From Pseudomonas sp. BN102 (GTDB lineage: Bacteria > Pseudomonadota > Gammaproteobacteria > Pseudomonadales > Pseudomonadaceae): DNA of 44,458 bases. The stretch spans positions 1-44,458 of the forward strand of contig NZ_SSON01000021.1 in assembly GCF_029871245.1 (NCBI RefSeq), written 5' to 3'. Each line of letters begins with the position of its first letter. Positions within the stretch are counted from its first letter, which is position 1. Below are positions 14,134 to 22,864 of the stretch, piece by piece. The notes under the pieces are model-generated. The model did not search any database. It was given only the letters and a program-made list of their open reading frames with translations, and was not told where the DNA came from. A program made the translations under genes and the position numbers.

Positions 14134-17006
14134 TCAACATCTTCGACCCCGCCAGCGATATCGACCTCGGCACCCCGGCCCGCGAAAGCGAGGTGCAGGT
14201 CAGCTTGACCATCGACGGCCGCGAGATCAGCGTGCCGGCTGGCACGTCCGTGATGCGCGCCGCCGCGCTGCTCGGCACCACGATCCCCAAGCTCTGCGCC
14301 ACCGACAGCCTGGAAGCCTTCGGCTCCTGCCGCATGTGCCTGGTGGAGATCGATGGCATGCGCGGCTACCCGGCTTCCTGCACCACGCCGGTGGCCGAGG
14401 GCATGACGGTCCACACCCAGACGCCCAAGCTCGCCACCCTGCGCCGCAACGTCATGGAGCTGTACATCTCCGACCACCCGCTGGACTGCCTGACCTGCTC
14501 GGCCAACGGCAATTGCGAGCTGCAGACCGTCGCCGGCCAGGTGGGCCTGCGCGAGGTGCGCTACGGCTACGAAGGCGCCAACCACCTGGATGAGCAGAAG
14601 GACGTTTCCAACCCTTATTTCGACTACGACCCGAGCAAATGCATCGTCTGCAACCGCTGCGTACGCGCTTGCGAGGAAACCCAGGGCACCTTCGCCCTGA
14701 CCATCAGCGGGCGCGGCTTCGAGTCCCGCGTGGCAGCGACTGGCGGCGAGAACTTCCTCGACTCCGAATGCGTTTCCTGCGGCGCCTGCGTGCAGGCCTG
14801 CCCCACCGCCACCCTGATGGAAAAGAGTGTGGTGGAAATGGGCCAGCCGGAACGCAGCGTGATCACCACCTGCGCCTATTGCGGCGTGGGCTGCTCCTTC
14901 CGCGCGGAAATGAAGGGGGACCAGCTGGTGCGCATGGTCCCGGACAAGAACGGCCAGGCCAACCACGGCCATTCCTGTGTGAAGGGGCGCTTCGCCTTCG
15001 GCTACGCCACGCACCCGGACCGCATCACCAAGCCGATGATTCGCAAGCACATCAGCGATCCCTGGCAGGAAGTCAGCTGGGACGAGGCGGTGACCTACGC
15101 GGCCAGCGAATTCCGTCGCATCCAGCTCAAGTACGGGCGTGACTCCATCGGCGGCATTACCTCCAGCCGTTGCACCAACGAAGAAACCTACCTGGTGCAG
15201 AAGCTGGTGCGCGCCGGCTTTGGCAACAATAACGTCGACACCTGCGCGCGGGTCTGCCATTCGCCGACCGGTTACGGCCTCAAGCAAACCCTCGGTGAGT
15301 CCGCAGGCACCCAGAGCTTCGACTCAGTGATGCAGGCCGACGTGGTGCTGGTGATCGGCGCCAACCCCACCGACGCCCACCCGGTGTTCGGCTCCCAGCT
15401 CAAGCGTCGCCTGCGTCAGGGCGCGCGGCTGATCGTCATCGACCCGCGGCGCATTGACCTGGTGGATTCGCCCCACGCCCGCGCCGAGCTGCACCTGGCG
15501 CTGCGTCCGGGCACCAACGTGGCCATGCTCAATGCCCTGGCCCACGTCATCGTCACCGAAGGCCTGGTCAACCAGCCGTTCGTCGATGCCCGCTGCGAGG
15601 CGGCGGACTTCGCCCGCTGGCGCGACTTCGTCAGCCTGCCTGAAAACTCGCCCGAGGCCTTGGGGCCGATCTGTGGCGTGTCGCCCGACGACATCCGCGC
15701 CGCTGCGCGGCTCTACGCCACCGGCGGCAACGCGGCCATCTACTACGGCCTCGGGGTTACCGAGCACAGCCAGGGCAGCACCGCGGTGATGGGGATCGCC
15801 AACCTCGCCATGGTCACCGGCAACATCGGCCGCGAAGGCGTCGGGGTGAACCCGCTGCGCGGGCAGAACAACGTGCAGGGCTCTTGCGACATGGGCTCCT
15901 TCCCCCACGAGCTGCCCGGCTACCGCCATGTCTCCAATGACGCGGTGCGCCACCAGTTCGAGCAGGCCTGGGGCGTGACCCTGCAGCCCGACCCCGGCCT
16001 GCGCATTCCCAACATGTTCGAGGCGGCACTCGGTGGCACCTTCAAGGCGCTCTACTGCCAGGGCGAGGACATCGCCCAGAGCGACCCCAACACCCAGCAC
16101 GTCACCGCGGCCCTGTCGGCCATGGAGTGCGTGGTGGTGCAGGACATCTTCCTCAACGAGACCGCCAAGTTCGCCCACGTCTTCCTGCCGGGCAGCTCCT
16201 TCCTGGAGAAGGACGGCACCTTCACCAACGCCGAGCGGCGCATTTCCCGCGTGCGCAAGGTGATGGATCCGCTGGGCGGCAAGGCCGACTGGGAGGCCAC
16301 CCAGCTGCTGGCCAACGCCCTGGGCTACAAGATGGACTACAAGCATCCGTCCGAGATCATGGACGAGATCGCCCGTCTGACCCCGACCTTCACCCGCGTC
16401 AGCTATGCCGAACTGGACCGCCACGGCAGCCTGCAGTGGCCTTGCAACGACGCGTCGCCGGATGGCACCCCGACCATGCACATCGAGGAATTCGTGCGCG
16501 GAAAGGGGCGCTTCATGCTCACCGGCTACGTGCCCACCGAGGAAAAGGTCAACAACCGCTACCCGCTGCTGTTGACCACCGGCCGCATCCTCAGCCAGTA
16601 CAACGTCGGAGCCCAGACCCGGCGCACCGACAACGTCGCCTGGCACGAGGAGGACCGCCTGGAAATCCACCCGACCGACGCCGAGAGCCGCGGCATCGTC
16701 GAAGGCGACTGGGTGGGCGTGGGCAGCCGCGCCGGTCAGACGGTGCTGCGTGCCAAGGTCAGCGAGCGGGTGGCGCCGGGCGTGGTGTACACCACGTTCC
16801 ACTTCCCCGAATCGGGCGCCAACGTGATCACCACCGACAACTCCGACTGGGCCACCAACTGCCCGGAATACAAGGTCACTGCGGTGGAGGTCTCGCGGGT
16901 CTACCAGCCCTCCGAATGGCAGAAACGCTATCAACAGTTCAGTGACGAACAGCGGCGCTTGCTCAAGGAACGCCGCAAGACGGAAAAAGCCGAGGTACGT
17001 CGATGA
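14130..17006 (+). CDS. fdsA: NAD+-dependent formate dehydrogenase, catalytic molybdenum subunit
   Basis: A 958-aa molybdopterin enzyme that oxidises formate to CO2 in the cytoplasm. In order it has: an N-terminal [2Fe-2S] domain (CATDSLEAFGSCRMC with SCTTP), a His-Cys cluster (HPLDCLTCSANGNCEL), two 4Fe-4S ferredoxin motifs (CIVCNRCVRAC, CVSCGACVQACP) and the MopB 4Fe-4S motif CAYCGVGC. The molybdenum ligand is the Cys of VCHSPTGYG, followed by the catalytic His, so this is the cysteine rather than the selenocysteine form. The C-terminal molybdopterin dinucleotide domain starts near residue 810. Length and domain order match R. capsulatus and Cupriavidus FdsA. It overlaps fdsB and fdsD. Confidence 0.96.
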   Translation: MINIFDPASDIDLGTPARESEVQVSLTIDGREISVPAGTSVMRAAALLGTTIPKLCATDSLEAFGSCRMCLVEIDGMRGYPASCTTPVAEGMTVHTQTPKLATLRRNVMELYISDHPLDCLTCSANGNCELQTVAGQVGLREVRYGYEGANHLDEQKDVSNPYFDYDPSKCIVCNRCVRACEETQGTFALTISGRGFESRVAATGGENFLDSECVSCGACVQACPTATLMEKSVVEMGQPERSVITTCAYCGVGCSFRAEMKGDQLVRMVPDKNGQANHGHSCVKGRFAFGYATHPDRITKPMIRKHISDPWQEVSWDEAVTYAASEFRRIQLKYGRDSIGGITSSRCTNEETYLVQKLVRAGFGNNNVDTCARVCHSPTGYGLKQTLGESAGTQSFDSVMQADVVLVIGANPTDAHPVFGSQLKRRLRQGARLIVIDPRRIDLVDSPHARAELHLALRPGTNVAMLNALAHVIVTEGLVNQPFVDARCEAADFARWRDFVSLPENSPEALGPICGVSPDDIRAAARLYATGGNAAIYYGLGVTEHSQGSTAVMGIANLAMVTGNIGREGVGVNPLRGQNNVQGSCDMGSFPHELPGYRHVSNDAVRHQFEQAWGVTLQPDPGLRIPNMFEAALGGTFKALYCQGEDIAQSDPNTQHVTAALSAMECVVVQDIFLNETAKFAHVFLPGSSFLEKDGTFTNAERRISRVRKVMDPLGGKADWEATQLLANALGYKMDYKHPSEIMDEIARLTPTFTRVSYAELDRHGSLQWPCNDASPDGTPTMHIEEFVRGKGRFMLTGYVPTEEKVNNRYPLLLTTGRILSQYNVGAQTRRTDNVAWHEEDRLEIHPTDAESRGIVEGDWVGVGSRAGQTVLRAKVSERVAPGVVYTTFHFPESGANVITTDNSDWATNCPEYKVTAVEVSRVYQPSEWQKRYQQFSDEQRRLLKERRKTEKAEVRR

Positions 17007-17224
17007 GCACCGAAAACCTGATCAAGATGGCCAACCAGATCGCCCAGTTCTTCGCCACCGAACCGGACAAGGACCAGGCCGTGCGCGGCGTGCGCCAGCA
17101 CCTGCAGAGCTTCTGGACCCCGGCCATGCGCATCGAGCTGATGGCCTGGCAGGTGGAACACCGCGGCGCCGCCCTGCACCCGCTGGTGCAGGCGGCGCTG
17201 ACGGAGCAGGGGAGGGTGGTTTAG
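17003..17224 (+). CDS. fdsD: Formate dehydrogenase delta subunit
   Basis: A 73-aa protein of the FdsD family (MSTENLIKMANQIAQFF, then RGVRQHLQSFWTPAMR). The family's conserved DH-W-PxMR-type helix is visible in the middle. It is needed for a fully active complex in related enzymes, though its exact task is poorly defined. It overlaps fdsA by 4 bp. In other bacteria fdsC, a sulfurtransferase-type chaperone that delivers the molybdenum cofactor, lies between fdsA and fdsD. Here it is absent, so that function must come from elsewhere, for example an FdhD homologue. Confidence 0.9.
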   Translation: MSTENLIKMANQIAQFFATEPDKDQAVRGVRQHLQSFWTPAMRIELMAWQVEHRGAALHPLVQAALTEQGRVV

Positions 17225-17248
17225 CTTTTTTTCCCGAGGCACATTCCT

Positions 17249-17344
17249 TGTAGGGGCGAATTCATTTGCTACGCAGGACGCAGTCCTGCCATCGGTCTTG
17301 CAGGGGGCAGCTGCGCTGCCCTTAGCGAATGAATTCGCCCCCAC
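17249..17344. repeat. REP/REPIN-like element (family 1)
   Basis: About 96 bp, starting TGTAGGGGCGAATTCATTTG and ending GCGAATGAATTCGCCCCCAC. From about 17301 to 17343 it is identical to 40190-40230. It lies just after fdsD and abuts a family 2 element, so together they fill the gap between the convergent fdsD and cdhR genes. Confidence 0.85.
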
Positions 17345-17350
17345 GACTCC

Positions 17351-17440
17351 CGTAGGTTGCCGCTGAGCGAAGCGAAGCCCAACGTTCCCGGGCACCCGGT
17401 GCAACCCCCATTGGGCTTCGCGGAACTCAGCCCAACCTAC
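17351..17440. repeat. CGTAGGTTG...CCAACCTAC element (family 2)
   Basis: A 90-bp element with inverted ends CGTAGGTTG / CCAACCTAC and an inner GCGAAGCCCAAC / TTGGGCTTCGC pair, which would fold into a long hairpin. It is related to 10376-10502. It directly precedes the cdhR stop codon and may serve as a terminator for both convergent transcripts. Confidence 0.75.
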
Positions 17441-17444
17441 AGGA

Positions 17445-18413
17445 TCACCCCATCCGCCGTGCCGGCTCCTGATCCGGATGCTCGTGCCTGTCCTGGCTCG
17501 GGCAGGTGGCGAAGCGCGCCCGGTAGGCGCGGGAGAAGTAGGAGGATGATTCGAACCCGCAGGCCAGGGCCACTTCCAGCACGCTCATATCGGTCTGGCG
17601 CAACAGCTGGCGGGCCTTGTCCAGGCGCAGGCCGAGGTAGAAGTTCGACGGTGTTTCCTTCAGGTGCAGGCGGAACAGCCGTTCCAGCTGGCGCGGGGTG
17701 ACGCTGACCAGGTCGGCCAGCGCCTGTGAGTTCAGCGGCGTTTCGCTGTGCCGCTCCATTTCGCCTATCACCTGCACCAGCTTCTTGTTGTGCACATTGA
17801 AGCGGCTGGCTATCTGCATGCGCTGGTGATCCTGGCGGGTGCGGATGCGCCCCAGTACGAACTGCTCCGACACTTGCAGCGCCAGGGCTTCGCCGTGGAC
17901 CTGGCCGATCAGGGTGAGCATCAGGTCGAGGCTGGCGGTGCCGCCGGCGCTGGTGATGCGCCGGCCGTCGATCTCGAAGAGTTCCTGGGTGACGCTGAGC
18001 CCCGGATAGCGTTCCTGGAAGGCTTCGATGGCTTCCCAGTGCAGGGTCAGGCGCTGGCGGGAAAAGAGTTCCGCCTCGGCCAGCACGAAACTGCCGGTGT
18101 CGATGCCACCCAGCAGCAGGCCTTCCCGTTCGGCGCGGTTGAGCCAGTGCGCCAGGCGTGGGCTGAACGTGGCCAGGGGATCGAAGCCGGCCACCACGAA
18201 CAGGCAATCCCCCTCGGCCGGCGCATCCAGTCCGCCGTCCACGTTCAGTGACATGCTATTGCTACCCTGTACCGAGCCGCCATCCAGGCTCAGAAGCCGC
18301 CAGCGGTAGAGCTCGCCGCGGAACCGGTTGGCCACCCGCAGCGGTTCCACCGCCGACATCAGTCCGATCATGGAAAAGCCCGGCAGCAGGAGAAAGCTGA
18401 AGGTCTGGGACAT
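17445..18413 (-). CDS. cdhR: CdhR, AraC-family regulator of carnitine catabolism
   Basis: A 322-aa regulator with an N-terminal GATase1/DJ-1-like domain (SFLLLPGFSMIGLMSAVEPL, GIDTGSFVLAEAELF, SAGGTASLDLMLTLI) and a C-terminal AraC domain (LADLVSVTPRQLERLF, VLEVALACGFESSSYFSRAY). CdhR activates the carnitine genes in P. aeruginosa in response to carnitine. The ATG at 18413 gives the family N-terminus MSQTFSFLLLPGFS; longer reading upstream lacks family resemblance. It is divergent from caiX with 221 bp between starts, and that gap holds a two-turn-spaced direct repeat. It shares its architecture with GbdR, pointing to an old duplication. Confidence 0.94.
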   Translation of the reverse strand: MSQTFSFLLLPGFSMIGLMSAVEPLRVANRFRGELYRWRLLSLDGGSVQGSNSMSLNVDGGLDAPAEGDCLFVVAGFDPLATFSPRLAHWLNRAEREGLLLGGIDTGSFVLAEAELFSRQRLTLHWEAIEAFQERYPGLSVTQELFEIDGRRITSAGGTASLDLMLTLIGQVHGEALALQVSEQFVLGRIRTRQDHQRMQIASRFNVHNKKLVQVIGEMERHSETPLNSQALADLVSVTPRQLERLFRLHLKETPSNFYLGLRLDKARQLLRQTDMSVLEVALACGFESSSYFSRAYRARFATCPSQDRHEHPDQEPARRMG

Positions 18414-18473
18414 GGCCGCGTTCCGCGAGAGGGATAAGGCACTAAAAGGCAGTGTGCCCGTAAGTGCAAGAAA

Positions 18474-18503
18474 GTGGTCGTTCCTGTTCAACAGGTGGTC
18501 GTT
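18474..18503. promoter_or_regulatory. Direct repeat GTGGTCGTT, candidate CdhR operator
   Basis: GTGGTCGTT occurs at 18474-18482 and again at 18495-18503, exactly 21 bp (two helical turns) apart, with the palindrome CCTGTT-C-AACAGG between them. Two direct half-sites on one DNA face are the usual target of AraC-family activators. The site lies between the divergent cdhR and caiX, about 60 bp from the cdhR start and 130 bp from the caiX start. Confidence 0.6.
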
Positions 18504-18634
18504 TTAGTTCGAATCGGCGGATTCTGCGCTGCGTAATTTGTGTCCATCGGGTTGTCGTTGCGCCCGAAAACGGAAGGGGCCGCCCCCGGCTCCTGAACAA
18601 CAAATACAACCGTTTGGCCGCAAGGGGAGCATCA

Positions 18635-19573
18635 ATGAAAGGTCTTACCGCATTCGCTGGTTGCTGTCTGTTCGCCCTGTCCAGTACCGCCGCACTCGCC
18701 GCCGACGACGCCAGTTGCCAGAAGATCCGCGTAGGCGTGGTCGGCTGGACCGACGTCGTCGCCACCACCGCCGTCGCCAACGAACTGCTTGGCAGCCTGG
18801 GCTACCAGACCACCCAGACCCAGGCATCGCAGCAGATCATTTTTGCCGGCATCCAGAAGAAACAGATCGACGTCTTCCTCGGTTACTGGAAGCCGATCAT
18901 GGACGACAACATCAAACCCTTCCTCGAAGCAAAGTCGGTGAAAGTGGCCGCCGAACCGTCCCTGAACGACGCCATCGCCGTGCTCGCCGTACCCACCTAC
19001 ACCGCCGATCAGGGCCTGCGCACCTTCGCCGACATCGCCAAGTTCAAGGATCAGCTGGATGGCAAGATCTACGGCATCGAATCCGGCTCCGGCGCCAATA
19101 CCGCGATCCAGAAGATGATCGACACCAACCAGTTCGGCCTGGGCGGCTTCAAGCTGATCGAGTCCAGCGAGGCGGCCATGCTTACCGCCGTCAAGCGTGC
19201 GGTGAAGAACAACAAGCCGGTGGTGTTCTTCGGCTGGAAGCCGCACCCGATGAACATCCAGATGCCCATCACCTACCTGACCGGCAGCGAGGATGTGTTC
19301 GGCCCCAATGACGGCGCCGCCACGGTGTCTACCGTCAGCGCGCCCGACTTCGCCCAGCGCTGCCCCAACGCCGACCGCCTGCTGACCAGCCTGCGCTTCA
19401 CCAGCGACCAGGAGGCCCAGCTGATGCAGCCGATCATGGACCGCAAAGCCCCGGCCAAGGTCGCCCGCGAATGGCTTAAAGCCAACCCGGAAGTGGTCAA
19501 GGGCTGGCTTGCCGGGGTGACCACCTTCGACGGCAAGAACGGCGTCGAAAGCGCCTTCGCCTCCCTCAAGTAA
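18635..19573 (+). CDS. caiX: CaiX, periplasmic carnitine-binding protein of an ABC transporter
   Basis: A 312-aa OpuAC-type substrate-binding protein with a signal peptide ([20 protein letters not shown], cleavage after ALA-A near residue 23). Family segments include [26 protein letters not shown] and [12 protein letters not shown], whose aromatic residues form the cage for a quaternary ammonium group. In P. aeruginosa CaiX binds L-carnitine and uses the shared Cbc permease and ATPase encoded elsewhere; no permease gene is present here either. AAGGGGAGC precedes the ATG. First gene of the caiX-cdhC-cdhA-cdhB unit, divergent from cdhR. Confidence 0.94.
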   Translation: MKGLTAFAGCCLFALSSTAALAADDASCQKIRVGVVGWTDVVATTAVANELLGSLGYQTTQTQASQQIIFAGIQKKQIDVFLGYWKPIMDDNIKPFLEAKSVKVAAEPSLNDAIAVLAVPTYTADQGLRTFADIAKFKDQLDGKIYGIESGSGANTAIQKMIDTNQFGLGGFKLIESSEAAMLTAVKRAVKNNKPVVFFGWKPHPMNIQMPITYLTGSEDVFGPNDGAATVSTVSAPDFAQRCPNADRLLTSLRFTSDQEAQLMQPIMDRKAPAKVAREWLKANPEVVKGWLAGVTTFDGKNGVESAFASLK

Positions 19574-19588
19574 TCAACGCAACGCCAT

Positions 19589-19608
19589 GTGCGCGGTCCG
19601 CCGCGCAC
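19589..19608 (+). terminator. Intercistronic hairpin between caiX and cdhC
   Basis: GTGCGCGG - TCCG - CCGCGCAC forms a perfect 8-bp GC stem with a 4-nt loop, 15 bp after caiX. There is no T-run, so it more likely protects the caiX message or weakens readthrough than ends transcription. That fits a binding protein needing more copies than the enzymes downstream. Confidence 0.55.
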
Positions 19609-19643
19609 GATTTCCGATCGCCTCGCAGAAGGATGAAACAACC

Positions 19644-20528
19644 GTGAACTACGAAGTCATCGTCACCTGTGCCGTTACCGGCGCCGGCGATACCGTCGGC
19701 AAGCATCCGGCCATTCCCGTTACCCCGAAGGAAATCGCCGACGCCGCCATCGAAGCGGCCAAGGCCGGCGCCACGGTCGCCCACTGCCATGTGCGTGACC
19801 CGAAGACCGGAAAGCCCAGCCGCGATGTGGCGCTGTACCGCGAGCTGGTGGAGCGCATCCGCGAGAGCGATACCGACATCATCATCAACCTCACCGCCGG
19901 CATGGGCGGTGACCTGGAGATCGGCAAGGGCGAGCAGCCCCTGGAGTTCGGCACCGGCACTGACCTGGTCGGCCCGCTGGAGCGCCTCGCCCACGTGGAA
20001 GAACTGCTGCCGGAAATCTGCACCCTGGATTGCGGCACCCTGAATTTCGGCGACGGCGACTTCATCTACGTCTCCACCCCGGCGCAATTGCGCGCTGGCG
20101 CCAAGCGCATTACTGAACTGGGCGTGAAGGCCGAGCTGGAAATCTTCGACACCGGCCACCTCTGGTTCGCCAAGCAGATGCTCAAGGAAGGCCTGCTGGA
20201 AGACCCGCTGTTCCAGATCTGCCTGGGCATCCCGTGGGGCGCCCCCGCCGACACCACCACCATGAAGGCCATGGCCGACAACCTGCCTGCGGGCTGCACC
20301 TGGGCCGGCTTCGGCATCGGCCGTTCGCAGATGCCCATGGTCGCCCAGGCCATGCTGCTGGGCGGCAACGTGCGGGTAGGCCTGGAAGACAACATCTGGC
20401 TGGACCGTGGCGTGCATGCCAGCAACGGCCAGTTGGTGGAACGTGCCATCGAGATCATCGAACGCCTCGGCGGCCGCGCCCTGACTCCGGCCGAAGGCCG
20501 CGAAAAGATGAAGCTCAAGCGCCGCTGA
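19644..20528 (+). CDS. cdhC: CdhC, 3-dehydrocarnitine cleavage enzyme (BKACE family)
   Basis: A 294-aa zinc-dependent beta-keto acid cleavage enzyme. The TIM-barrel metal motif AHCHVRD lies near residue 48, with conserved GTLNFGD and [10 protein letters not shown] further on. It reacts 3-dehydrocarnitine with acetyl-CoA to give betainyl-CoA and acetoacetate, the second step of carnitine breakdown. A GTG start at 19644 is chosen because AGAAGGA lies 10 bp upstream and the product then begins at the family start ([12 protein letters not shown]). Gene order caiX-cdhC-cdhA-cdhB follows substrate uptake and the pathway enzymes. Confidence 0.93.
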   Translation: MNYEVIVTCAVTGAGDTVGKHPAIPVTPKEIADAAIEAAKAGATVAHCHVRDPKTGKPSRDVALYRELVERIRESDTDIIINLTAGMGGDLEIGKGEQPLEFGTGTDLVGPLERLAHVEELLPEICTLDCGTLNFGDGDFIYVSTPAQLRAGAKRITELGVKAELEIFDTGHLWFAKQMLKEGLLEDPLFQICLGIPWGAPADTTTMKAMADNLPAGCTWAGFGIGRSQMPMVAQAMLLGGNVRVGLEDNIWLDRGVHASNGQLVERAIEIIERLGGRALTPAEGREKMKLKRR

Positions 20529-20534
20529 TTTCTT

Positions 20535-20560
20535 CCCCTCTCCCGCAAGCGGGAGAGGGG
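20535..20560. repeat. CCCTCTCCCGCAAGCGGGAGAGG palindrome (family 3)
   Basis: A compact, nearly perfect palindrome (11-bp arms around GCAAGC) between cdhC and cdhA. It is the simplest form of the repeat found at 5383-5570 and 7598-7702, and forms a strong hairpin in the operon message. Confidence 0.8.
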
Positions 20561-20593
20561 GCTTGAATCCCCATTCGCCCATCAGGAGCCACC

Positions 20594-21559
20594 ATGACTT
20601 TTGTCACCCAGATCAAAACCTTCGCCGCCCTCGGCAGCGGTGTCATCGGCAGCGGCTGGATCGCGCGTGCCCTGGCCCACGGTCTCGATGTGATCGCCTG
20701 GGACCCTGCTCCCGGCGCCGAAGCGGCCTTGCGAGCGCGCATCGCCAATGCCTGGCCGGCCCTGCAGAAGCAGGGGCTGGCGCCTGGCGCAGCGCAGGAT
20801 CGCCTGCGCTTCGTCGACACCATCGAAGAATGCGTGCGCGATGCCGATTTCATCCAGGAAAGCGCTCCGGAACGTCTTGACCTCAAGCTCGACCTGCACG
20901 CGAAGATCAGCGCGGCGGCGCGTCCGAATGTGATCATCGGCTCCAGCACCTCGGGGCTTCTGCCCAGCGAGTTCTACGCCGACGCCACGCACCCTGAGCG
21001 CTGTGTGGTGGGGCACCCGTTCAATCCGGTGTATCTGCTGCCCCTGGTGGAAGTTGTGGGCGGGGAGAAGACCGCCCCAGAGGCCGTGCAGGCGGCCATC
21101 GACATCTACACCGCGCTTGGGATGCGTCCGCTGCATGTGCGTAAGGAAGTGCCAGGCTTCATCGCTGACCGTCTGCTGGAGGCCCTCTGGCGCGAGGCGC
21201 TGCATCTGGTGAACGACGGCGTGGCCAGCACGGGCGAGATCGATGACGCCATCCGCTTTGGCGCCGGTCTGCGATGGTCCTTCATGGGCACCTTCCTCAC
21301 CTACACGCTGGCGGGTGGCAATGCCGGTATGCGCCACTTCATGGCCCAGTTCGGCCCGGCGCTGCAGCTGCCCTGGACCTACCTGCCGGCCCCGGAACTG
21401 ACCGAGACGCTGATCGACCGGGTGGTGGAAGGGACGTCCGAGCAGCAAGGCTCACGCAGCATCGCCGAGCTGGAACGCTATCGCGATGACTGCCTGCTGT
21501 CGGTGCTCGGCGCCATCAAGGACACCAAGGCCAAACATGGCTTTGCTTTTGCTGAATGA
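20594..21559 (+). CDS. cdhA: CdhA, L-carnitine dehydrogenase
   Basis: A 321-aa NAD+-dependent enzyme of the 3-hydroxyacyl-CoA dehydrogenase fold that oxidises L-carnitine to 3-dehydrocarnitine. The Rossmann motif is [18 protein letters not shown] at residues 11-28. The catalytic His region is [15 protein letters not shown] near residue 140, and the C-terminal dimer domain has [18 protein letters not shown]. Length matches known Pseudomonas carnitine dehydrogenases, which are single-domain here rather than fused to the thioesterase as in some rhizobia. CAGGAGCC precedes the ATG. A palindromic repeat separates it from cdhC. Confidence 0.94.
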   Translation: MTFVTQIKTFAALGSGVIGSGWIARALAHGLDVIAWDPAPGAEAALRARIANAWPALQKQGLAPGAAQDRLRFVDTIEECVRDADFIQESAPERLDLKLDLHAKISAAARPNVIIGSSTSGLLPSEFYADATHPERCVVGHPFNPVYLLPLVEVVGGEKTAPEAVQAAIDIYTALGMRPLHVRKEVPGFIADRLLEALWREALHLVNDGVASTGEIDDAIRFGAGLRWSFMGTFLTYTLAGGNAGMRHFMAQFGPALQLPWTYLPAPELTETLIDRVVEGTSEQQGSRSIAELERYRDDCLLSVLGAIKDTKAKHGFAFAE

Positions 21560-21647
21560 GACGGTGGGCTGAAGCCCACTCCACGGAGCCGGGGCGGCAC
21601 GCCCGAAAGGGCCGCTGCTCCTTGATTCAACTCGCCACTCCTTATCG

Positions 21648-21684
21648 GCCCCCTCTCCATTCAGGGAGGGGGCTGGGGAGAGGG
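21648..21684. repeat. CCCTCTCC-type repeat (family 3) between cdhA and cdhB
   Basis: CCCCCTCTCCATTCAGGGAG and GGGGAGAGGG form a shorter version of the family 3 hairpin. The 142-bp gap also has GGGCTGAAGCCC near 21566 and the complementary pieces GGGGCGGCACGCCC near 21590. Confidence 0.55.
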
Positions 21685-21701
21685 CATGACGGGAGCCGCA
21701 C

Positions 21702-22178
21702 ATGTCCATAGCCCTGACCACCTACCGCACCACCATCTCCGCCGAGTGGGTGGACTACAACGGCCATCTGCGGGATGCCTTCTACCTGTTGATTTTCAGT
21801 TATGCGACCGACGCGTTGATGGACGAGATTGGCCTGGACGAAGCGGGGCGGGCCGAGACCGGCCACACCCTTTACACGCTGGAGTGCCACTTGAACTATC
21901 TGGCGGAGGTAAAGCTGGGGGCGGAGGTGGAGGTGCGAACCCAGATTCTGGGCTTCGACGCGAAGCGGCTGCACATCCACCACAGCCTGCACTATCCGGA
22001 CGATGCAGCCGAGCTTGCCGCGAGCGAGCAGATGTTGATGAACATCGACAGCAGCGCCGGGCGCTCGGCGCCCTTCGTCGAGAAGGTGGCCGGGCGCATC
22101 CGTGGCATCGCTGCGGAACAGGCCGGACTGTCGCGTCCGGTACACATTGGGCGGGTGATCGCCCTGCCACAACGCTGA
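21702..22178 (+). CDS. cdhB: CdhB, betainyl-CoA thioesterase
   Basis: A 158-aa hotdog-fold (4HBT) thioesterase. The conserved active-site stretch WVDYNGHLRDAFYL, with the acidic residue of the WxDxNGH pattern, sits at residues 14-27. It hydrolyses betainyl-CoA to glycine betaine and CoA, so it links the carnitine branch to GbcAB. The ATG at 21702 is preceded by GGGAGCC. It is the last gene of the carnitine operon and converges on the response regulator gene at 22235. Confidence 0.92.
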   Translation: MSIALTTYRTTISAEWVDYNGHLRDAFYLLIFSYATDALMDEIGLDEAGRAETGHTLYTLECHLNYLAEVKLGAEVEVRTQILGFDAKRLHIHHSLHYPDDAAELAASEQMLMNIDSSAGRSAPFVEKVAGRIRGIAAEQAGLSRPVHIGRVIALPQR

Positions 22179-22192
22179 AGAGAACCCTTTGG

Positions 22193-22215
22193 GCAACGCC
22201 GCTCCCTGGCGTTGC
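22193..22215. terminator. Hairpin between convergent cdhB and the response regulator gene
   Basis: GCAACGCC - GCTCCCT - GGCGTTGC gives an 8-bp perfect stem in the 56-bp gap between the two stop codons. There is no clear T-run on either side, so termination may be inefficient or factor-dependent. Confidence 0.5.
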
Positions 22216-22234
22216 TACAGGTGGGAGTCTCGCG

Positions 22235-22864
22235 TCAGGCGATCAGCTCGTAACGGCGGGCGAAGTCGATCAGGTCGACCTGGTTGCGGGTCTTCAGTTT
22301 GTCCATCAGCCGCGACTTGTACGTGCTTACCGTCTTGTGGCTGATGAACAGATGCTCGGCGATTTCCTTGTTGTTCTTGCCATTGGCCAGGTTCTGCAGC
22401 ACTGCCAGCTCGCGGTCAGACAGGCTATCCAGCAGTTGCACGTCGTTGCTGTCCTTGCCGTTCGATGAGGTCGGCAAGTGCACGGTGCTGGGGAACAAGC
22501 TGTACCCGGAGAGAATCGAGCTGATGGCAGATACCAGGCTGGCCTCGCTCTCCTGTTTCGAGAGGTAGCCAGTGGCGCCGGCCTGCAGGCAGCGGTTGGC
22601 ATACAGCGAAGCTGGCAGCGAAGTCAGCACCAGCAGCTTGAGGTTCGGGTCCATGGCACTCAGGCGGGCCACGACTTCCAGGCCATCCAGTTTGGGGATG
22701 GCGATATCCACGATCACCAGATCGGGCTGCAGTGCGCGCGCCAGGCTCAGGCCTTCGACACCCACCTCGGTTTCACCGACGATTTCATAGCCCTCACGTT
22801 CCAGCAGGATGCGGGTGGCGAAGCGGATCATGGGCTGGTTGTCGATCAGCAGGACTTTGCTCAT
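22235..22864 (-). CDS. NarL/FixJ-type response regulator, RocA-like (acidic pocket altered)
   Basis: A 209-aa response regulator: receiver domain (residues 1-120) with phospho-acceptor Asp53 and the signalling Lys in YLSK, then a LuxR-type helix-turn-helix (about 147-205, LSDRELAVLQNLANGKNNKEIAEHLF). It is a paralogue of the regulator at 27389-28024 and resembles RocA/BvgA-type proteins that control fimbriae. In the acidic pocket the usual DD pair is Asp8-Asn9, so magnesium binding and phosphorylation may differ from its paralogue. AAGGAG lies 9 bp before the ATG. It is divergent from the hybrid kinase gene. Whether it takes phosphate from that kinase is inference. Confidence 0.88.
   Translation of the reverse strand: MSKVLLIDNQPMIRFATRILLEREGYEIVGETEVGVEGLSLARALQPDLVIVDIAIPKLDGLEVVARLSAMDPNLKLLVLTSLPASLYANRCLQAGATGYLSKQESEASLVSAISSILSGYSLFPSTVHLPTSSNGKDSNDVQLLDSLSDRELAVLQNLANGKNNKEIAEHLFISHKTVSTYKSRLMDKLKTRNQVDLIDFARRYELIA

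Noticed and set aside
12457-16934. Long minus-strand frames (557, 408 and 536 codons) opposite the fds genes
   Set aside because: The plus-strand fdsB and fdsA products carry complete, ordered cofactor motifs; the reverse frames show none and are an effect of high GC at third positions.
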